From the NCBI RefSeq assembly GCF_052156635.1, contig NZ_JBQKUO010000003.1, forward strand, positions 558,001 through 622,000: a DNA stretch of 64,000 nucleotides. Direction: 5' to 3'. A model generated the notes under the pieces. The model saw nothing but the letters and a program-made list of their open reading frames with translations. It did not search any database and had not been told where the DNA came from. The DNA is from Nitrospina sp052156635 (GTDB lineage Bacteria; Nitrospinota; Nitrospinia; Nitrospinales; Nitrospinaceae). The stretch's first letter is position 1. The number at the start of each line of letters is the position of its first letter. Made by a program: the position numbers and the translations under genes. Shown in pieces: positions 59,181-64,000 of this stretch.

Positions 59181-59227
59181 CATGGTATCCGATTTTTCAA
59201 CCCGTCACACCGATTTTGGGGCGTTTC

Positions 59228-59698
59228 ATGCCAACGCGTAACCGGAAACCCAGATCGCTTGTGGTCCACATGCTCATCCTGTTGTGGACGTTCTACTTCT
59301 GCGTCGGGTTCACCTTCCATTACCATCCGGATTATGTACACGCCCATGCGGACGAACTTCAACCGCACGACCACACCGGCCATTTTCATTCGCATGAAGT
59401 GGAAGGCTTCGCCGCCGCCATTCATTCCGGATGGGACCACCATGAAGCTGAGGAATCGCACCACCATTCCGAGTCCGCTCCGGGCAGTGATTCCGAAACC
59501 GTTCAGCTCGAGCTCAACAAGCACAGCCTGGTACCCGTCAAGCTGAAGGTCGTCGCGCCCTTGGCAGTTCTTCTCGTTCTGCCGCAGCAGGACCATCGCA
59601 TCAGCTGGCAACCCGTCCAGCACGATGTGCCCCTCAGCGAGGTTCGGCACCTGCCCATTGCGCTTTCCGGCCGCGCGCCGCCCGCCCTCCTTTCCTGA
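59228..59698 (+). CDS. His-rich membrane-anchored protein of metal efflux operon
   Basis: A 156-residue protein with one N-terminal membrane helix (about 11-30). Residues about 34-85 are rich in His: HYHPDYVHAHAD, HDHTGHFHSHE and ESHHHSES. The C-terminal 60 residues contain a hydrophobic stretch (VVAPLAVLLVLP) that could be a second helix. It is probably a periplasmic metal-buffering or sensing protein for the pump genes behind it. I do not recognise a named family. The ATG at 59228 is preferred over a TTG at 59216. Confidence 0.72.
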   Translation: MPTRNRKPRSLVVHMLILLWTFYFCVGFTFHYHPDYVHAHADELQPHDHTGHFHSHEVEGFAAAIHSGWDHHEAEESHHHSESAPGSDSETVQLELNKHSLVPVKLKVVAPLAVLLVLPQQDHRISWQPVQHDVPLSEVRHLPIALSGRAPPALLS

Positions 59699-59828
59699 TC
59701 CTTTTTTTCATTAGTAGTTAAAAACCACATCCGTTTCGCCTTCATGAAACCGGCGTGACGGGGACGCTCTTCTGTTCCTGCAGGTTCTGGACATGGAGAG
59801 TGTTCCGGATCCAATTGGGAAAGGAACC

Positions 59829-61202
59829 ATGAACGCTTTTTTTTGGCAGGTGACCGTGGGCGCGATGATTGGAATTCTGTTCGCACCTCCGGCATTCGCC
59901 CAGACCACAAAACCCAATTCCCCTGGAAACGGGGAGGGCCGCCTCCTGCTCAAAAAGGATGCCGCCCGCGATGCGCGCGATCTCACCGGCGTGCTCACGC
60001 TCCACCAGGTGGCGGCGCACATCCTGCTCCACAATCCCGACCTGCAGGCGTTCCAGCTGGAAATCCGGGCCCGCGAAGCGCGCGCCCTCCAGGAAGGATT
60101 GATCCCCAACCCACAGGTGCAGGCGCTGGTGCAGGACGTCCTGGGATCCGGCCAGTTTGCAGGTGCCTCGGATTCTGAAAACCAGGTTTTGTTCCTGCAA
60201 TGGATCGAGTTGGGCGGCAAACGCATGAAACGGGAAACCGCCGCCAACCTGAACACGGAACTGGCGGAATGGGATTACGAAACCGTGCGCATGAACGTGC
60301 TGACCGACACGGCCAAGGCCTACGCCGACGTGCTCGCCCGTCAGGAAGCGCTGAAACTGGTGCGCGAACTGGAAGCGTTGTCCGAACGACTGCACACCGC
60401 CGTGGCCGAACGCGTGAAAGCGGGCAAGGTGCCACCCATCGATGAAGTCAAGGCGGCGGTCACGCTGTCCACCACGCGCATGCAGAGACAGCAGGCGAAA
60501 AACGAACTCCAGGCCGCACGGCGCCGCCTCGCCGCGCTGTGGGGTCGGCCCCTCGCCGCCTTCGATCACCTTCAGGGCAACCTGTACGGCATTCAGTCCC
60601 TTCCCGAACTCGATGAACTGGCAGGGCGGCTGAACCGGAACCCGGACCTCGCCCGCTGGGCCACGGAGATGATCCAGCGCGATGCGGTGATCGACCTGGA
60701 GGAATCGCGCGCCGTTCCCAACCTGCAGCTGGGTGTCGGCGCACGCTGGTTGCAGGAGAACCGGGACAACACGGTGATGTTCCAGATCCAGCTTCCGATC
60801 CAGCTGTTCGACCGCAACCAGGGTGCCATTGCCGAAGCGCACTACCGCAAGTCCAAGGCCGAAGCACAACAACGCGCCGTGGAGGTTCGACTGCAGACCG
60901 TACTGTCCAATCACTACGCGCGCCTGGTGAATGCGCACACCCAGGTGACGTCGCTCAAAAGTCAGGTCCTGCCCGGCGCGCGGATGGCCTTCGACGCGGT
61001 GCAGGAAGGCTACCGCTTCGGCAAGTTCGGTTATTTGGAAGTGCTCGACAGCCAGCGAACCTGGTTTGAAGCGCGCAAGCAATACCTGAACGCGCTGGCC
61101 GAATACCATTCGGCGGTGGCGGATGTGGAACGGCTCATCGGAGCGCCCCTCAACCAGAAACTCGGCGGCGCCGTGCCAACTGCGGAGGACACGCAACCAT
61201 GA
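59829..61202 (+). CDS. CzcC-type TolC family outer membrane factor
   Basis: A 457-residue outer-membrane efflux protein. A signal peptide (ending AFAQ) is followed by two repeats of the TolC helical hairpin, seen as HNPDLQAFQLEIRAREARA and, in the second half, NPDLARWATEM. LEVLDSQRTWFEARKQYLNA is the typical closing helix. It forms the exit duct of the metal pump. Start taken at the ATG 59829, which has AAAGGAACC upstream. It overlaps the adaptor gene by 4 bases. Confidence 0.92.
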   Translation: MNAFFWQVTVGAMIGILFAPPAFAQTTKPNSPGNGEGRLLLKKDAARDARDLTGVLTLHQVAAHILLHNPDLQAFQLEIRAREARALQEGLIPNPQVQALVQDVLGSGQFAGASDSENQVLFLQWIELGGKRMKRETAANLNTELAEWDYETVRMNVLTDTAKAYADVLARQEALKLVRELEALSERLHTAVAERVKAGKVPPIDEVKAAVTLSTTRMQRQQAKNELQAARRRLAALWGRPLAAFDHLQGNLYGIQSLPELDELAGRLNRNPDLARWATEMIQRDAVIDLEESRAVPNLQLGVGARWLQENRDNTVMFQIQLPIQLFDRNQGAIAEAHYRKSKAEAQQRAVEVRLQTVLSNHYARLVNAHTQVTSLKSQVLPGARMAFDAVQEGYRFGKFGYLEVLDSQRTWFEARKQYLNALAEYHSAVADVERLIGAPLNQKLGGAVPTAEDTQP

Positions 61203-63010
61203 AGCGCAAACAATTCTTAACGGTGGTCACCATACTTTGTGTCGGCGCTCTTCTGGCATGGGCCATTATGAAACCGGGATCGATACCGTTCCTGCACCTC
61301 ACGCCGCACGAACACGGCAAAGACACCCACACGCACGACGGCGATGACAGCCATGACGGCGGCAGGCACGACGATCATGGACCCGAAATGCCGCGCGGCC
61401 CGCACAACGGCATGCTGTTCGAGCAGGACGAATTGCAACTGGAAGTGGTGCTGTACGAGAAAGGCGTGCCGCCGGAGTTTCGGGTTTATCCGATGAAAGC
61501 CGACGGCACCCCCATTCCGCTTTCGGACATCACCGTGCAGATCGACCTCGAGCGCATGGAACGCGTGGACCGGGTTCGATTCCAACCCGCCGGAAATTAT
61601 CTGCTCGGTGACCGTGAAGTGGTGGAACCGCATTCGTTCGTCATGAACATCCGCGCCGAATGGAAGAAAAACAAATTCCAGTGGACGCACCAGCAGATCG
61701 AGTTCCGCGCCACCATCTCCAAAACGCAGGCGGAAAATGCAGGCATCGAATCGGCCACAGCCGGGCCGCGCGCCATCGGCGACGTGGTGACGCTCGACGG
61801 AGAAATCGGGCTCGATGAAAAACGCGTGGCCCACATTGTGCCTCGGGTGGAATCGCTGGTGGTCGCCGTGCACAAGGACATGGGCGACCAGGTGAAAGTG
61901 GGCGACCTGCTGGCCGTCCTGCAAAGCCGCGAGCTGGCTGACGCGAAAAACGAATACCTGGCCGCGATCAAACGCGCCGAACCGGTGCGGCTGGATCACC
62001 AGCGACAGAAACAGATTTACGACAACACGCTGGTCATGCTGGACCTGCTCACCCGGGACATCAGCCTGGACGAGCTGTACCGGAAAATCGACACCCTGTT
62101 CCTCGGCAATTCCCGCGCTGAAATCGTACCTGCTTTCGCAAAGGTGGTGCGGACGCAGGCGGTGTACGAACGGGAAAAAACTTTGTACGAAAAGAAAATT
62201 TCCTCACGCGCCGAGTACCTGTTGGCGCTTGAGGAATTCCAGTCGGCCAAGGCCCAGTACGAGGCCTTGCGCGAAAAAGTCCATTACCAGGGCAAGCTGT
62301 CCCTGCTGGAGAAAAAGCAGGCACTGGAGGTGGCCGAACTCAACATCAAAACCCAGGCGCAGAAACTGAAGACGCTTGGCATGACCGACCGGGACATCCG
62401 GCAGTTGACGTCGAAGAACCCGCCGCCATTCACGCATTACCAGTTGCGTTCGGAGATCGACGGCCGCGTCATTGAAAAACACATCGCCGTCGGGGAGGCC
62501 ATCAAAAAGGATTTTTCCGTGTTCGTTGTCGCCGACCTTTCCGAGGTCTGGGTCAACATCGCCATCCCTTCGCGCGATATGGATCTCGTTGAACTCGGGC
62601 AGAACATCCAGGTCCGCGCTGAAAACGCAAATATGAAGGCGATGGGGAAACTTTTTTTCCTTGGTGCGGTACTGGATGAAAAAACACGCACGGTGACAGG
62701 CCGCATCGTCATCTCAAACAAGAACCTCAAGTGGCGGCCGGGCATGTACGTGAAGGTGGACCTCATCCGCGACACCCAATCCGTACCGGTTGCAGTGCCG
62801 CGCCATGCCGTGCAGACGTTCCGAGACTGGACGGTGGTGTTCATCAAGGTGGGCGACCAGTACGAGCCGCGACCGGTGACGCTGGGCCACTCCGACGGCA
62901 CATGGGTGGAGATCGTCGACGGCCTGCGCCCCGGCGACACCTACGTCAGGGAAAACAGTTTCATTATCAAGGCGGAGCTGCAGAAGTCCGCCGCCACCCA
63001 TTCGCATTGA
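61199..63010 (+). CDS. CzcB/CusB-type RND periplasmic adaptor
   Basis: A 603-residue membrane fusion protein. One N-terminal hydrophobic anchor (about 7-24) is followed by a His/Asp-rich stretch (HEHGKDTHTHDGDDSHDGG) near residues 40-60. A metal-type N-terminal domain (MPRGPHNGMLFEQDELQLE) comes next, then the barrel-sandwich (VVTLDGEIGLDEKRV, KVGDLLAVLQSREL), a long coiled-coil hairpin (about 260-400) and the beta-barrel domains. It joins pump to outer-membrane duct. At 603 residues it is longer than most CzcB proteins. The start overlaps the upstream stop codon (ATGA). Confidence 0.93.
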   Translation: MKRKQFLTVVTILCVGALLAWAIMKPGSIPFLHLTPHEHGKDTHTHDGDDSHDGGRHDDHGPEMPRGPHNGMLFEQDELQLEVVLYEKGVPPEFRVYPMKADGTPIPLSDITVQIDLERMERVDRVRFQPAGNYLLGDREVVEPHSFVMNIRAEWKKNKFQWTHQQIEFRATISKTQAENAGIESATAGPRAIGDVVTLDGEIGLDEKRVAHIVPRVESLVVAVHKDMGDQVKVGDLLAVLQSRELADAKNEYLAAIKRAEPVRLDHQRQKQIYDNTLVMLDLLTRDISLDELYRKIDTLFLGNSRAEIVPAFAKVVRTQAVYEREKTLYEKKISSRAEYLLALEEFQSAKAQYEALREKVHYQGKLSLLEKKQALEVAELNIKTQAQKLKTLGMTDRDIRQLTSKNPPPFTHYQLRSEIDGRVIEKHIAVGEAIKKDFSVFVVADLSEVWVNIAIPSRDMDLVELGQNIQVRAENANMKAMGKLFFLGAVLDEKTRTVTGRIVISNKNLKWRPGMYVKVDLIRDTQSVPVAVPRHAVQTFRDWTVVFIKVGDQYEPRPVTLGHSDGTWVEIVDGLRPGDTYVRENSFIIKAELQKSAATHSH

Positions 63011-63026
63011 TCGGGAGAGACCTGTC

Positions 63027-64000
63027 GTGCTGAAACGGTTCATCGATTTCGCCATCCGCCAGAGGGTGTTCGTCATACTGGCTACGTTCTTCCTCGCGGT
63101 GCTGGGTGTGTACAACTTCCAGAAACTGCCCATCGACGCGATGCCCGACATCACCAACATCCAGGTGCAGATCAACACCGAAGCCCCCGGCTACTCCCCC
63201 ATCGAAGTTGAACAGCGCGTCACGTATTACGTCGAAACCGCCATGTTCGGCCTGCCGCAATTGAAGGAGACGTGGTCCATCTCGCGCTACGGGCTGTCGC
63301 AGGTGACGGTCATTTTCGAAGACGGCACGGACATCTATTTCGCGCGCCAGCTGGTGAACGCACGCCTGCGCGAACTGGGCACCACCCTGCCCGACGGGCT
63401 GGAGCCGATCATGGGCCCCATCGCCACGGGCCTGGGCGAAATCTACATGTGGGCGCTCAGCTGGAAGGAGGGTCACGACCACGGCAAAACCAAAAGCAGC
63501 GTCGAGCAGATGGCCGAACTGCGCACGGTCCAGGAGTGGACGATCCGGCCGCAGTTGATGACCATTCCCGGTGTGGTGGAAGTGAACAGCATCGGCGGCT
63601 ACAAAAAGCAGTACCACGTGACACCCGACCCGAAACGACTCACTGCCTACAACCTGACCTTCAATGACATCGTTGACGCCCTGCGCCGGAATAACGACAA
63701 CGTCGGCGCAGGGTACATTGAACAAAGCGGCGAGCAGTATTTGGTGCGTACGCCCGGACAGGTGAAAAACATCAAGGACATTGGAAACATCGTGGTCGGT
63801 GCGCACCGCGGGGTGCCCATTTACATCAGGGACGTGGCGGACGTGTTGATCGGCAAGGAGCTGCGCACCGGCGCCGCCACGCGCAACGGCAAGGAGGTGG
63901 TGCTGGGCACCGTGTTCATGCTGAAAGGCGACAACAGCCGCCGCGTCTCCCGCGCCGTCGATGACAAGATGCAGGAAATCGCCCGCACGCTTCCCGAAGG
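63027..64000 (+). CDS. CzcA/CusA-type heavy-metal RND pump, 3' end beyond window
   Basis: The first 324 residues of an RND efflux permease of the heavy-metal group; the window ends inside it. The first membrane helix (about residues 13-30) is followed by the porter domain. DAMPDITNIQVQINTEAPGY and EVEQRVTYYVETAMFGLP are typical of HME-type pumps. A short His segment (KEGHDHGK) lies near residue 150. Translation starts at a GTG after GGGAGAG, 16 bases after the adaptor stop. It would export divalent or monovalent metal ions by proton exchange; the exact metal is not readable. Confidence 0.95.
   Translation, partial: MLKRFIDFAIRQRVFVILATFFLAVLGVYNFQKLPIDAMPDITNIQVQINTEAPGYSPIEVEQRVTYYVETAMFGLPQLKETWSISRYGLSQVTVIFEDGTDIYFARQLVNARLRELGTTLPDGLEPIMGPIATGLGEIYMWALSWKEGHDHGKTKSSVEQMAELRTVQEWTIRPQLMTIPGVVEVNSIGGYKKQYHVTPDPKRLTAYNLTFNDIVDALRRNNDNVGAGYIEQSGEQYLVRTPGQVKNIKDIGNIVVGAHRGVPIYIRDVADVLIGKELRTGAATRNGKEVVLGTVFMLKGDNSRRVSRAVDDKMQEIARTLPE

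Noticed and set aside
61570..61590. GGTTCGATTCCAACC, resembling a tRNA T-arm
   Set aside because: It lies in frame inside the adaptor gene and no acceptor, D-arm or anticodon arm surrounds it.

Overview
The window is a 64 kb, GC-rich, gene-dense chromosomal segment from a Gram-negative bacterium. Outer-membrane lipoproteins, a TolC/RND metal efflux system, a penicillin-binding protein 1C/alpha-2-macroglobulin pair and candidate sigma-54 promoters support this. The order pheA-tyrA-cmk-rpsA-sppA-ihf is of a kind seen in deltaproteobacteria and related lineages. My guess, from general gene content only, is Nitrospinota or a deltaproteobacterium-like group; no rRNA or other decisive marker is present. 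I saw no tRNA, rRNA, CRISPR array, transposase or phage gene.

Region 1-10.8 kb is the most unusual part. Two divergent LPP20-type lipoprotein genes, one of them also carrying FlgO-like and DUF4384 domains, flank a 617-base spacer. The spacer holds two divergent sigma-54-like promoters with a perfect 18-bp palindrome between them. The rightward gene set continues with an exported trypsin-like serine protease, four MORN-repeat genes and a large fifth one. Two of the MORN proteins end in caspase-like (C14) domains with His/Cys dyads. It reads as one exported system: repeat scaffolds, two caspases, a serine protease and lipoprotein partners.

Region 10.8-21.7 kb holds a membrane-bound UDP-sugar 4,6-dehydratase gene (leftward) and a rightward run: HpcH/HpaI aldolase, both halves of glycine dehydrogenase (gcvPA, gcvPB), asparagine synthase, a GlnT-type glutamine synthetase, a PglD/NeuD-type acetyltransferase and a DegT-type aminotransferase. 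The dehydratase, aminotransferase and acetyltransferase are the three activities needed for a bacillosamine-type sugar. Region 21.8-29.9 kb is the alpha-2-macroglobulin/PBP1C pair. Region 29.9-36.4 kb has a class V aminotransferase framed by dispersed repeats, a lexA-dinB SOS operon, arsenate reductase, a small membrane protein, a metallophosphoesterase and malate dehydrogenase.

Region 37-49 kb is mostly housekeeping: a glnD with a degraded uridylyl-removing domain, a GNAT acetyltransferase, a thiamine-binding-type protein, and then the aromatic amino acid/translation run pheA-tyrA-cmk-rpsA-sppA-ihf-aroC followed by a nitrilase-family amidohydrolase. Region 49-59 kb mixes unknown genes (including two paralogous periplasmic proteins flanking an orphan gene), a Na+/H+ antiporter, an RpoH-type sigma factor, fumarase and a FetAB-type ABC exporter. 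Region 59.2-64 kb is a heavy-metal efflux operon: a His-rich membrane protein, a CzcC-type outer membrane factor, a CzcB-type adaptor with a His-rich N-terminus, and a CzcA-type pump that runs off the right edge.
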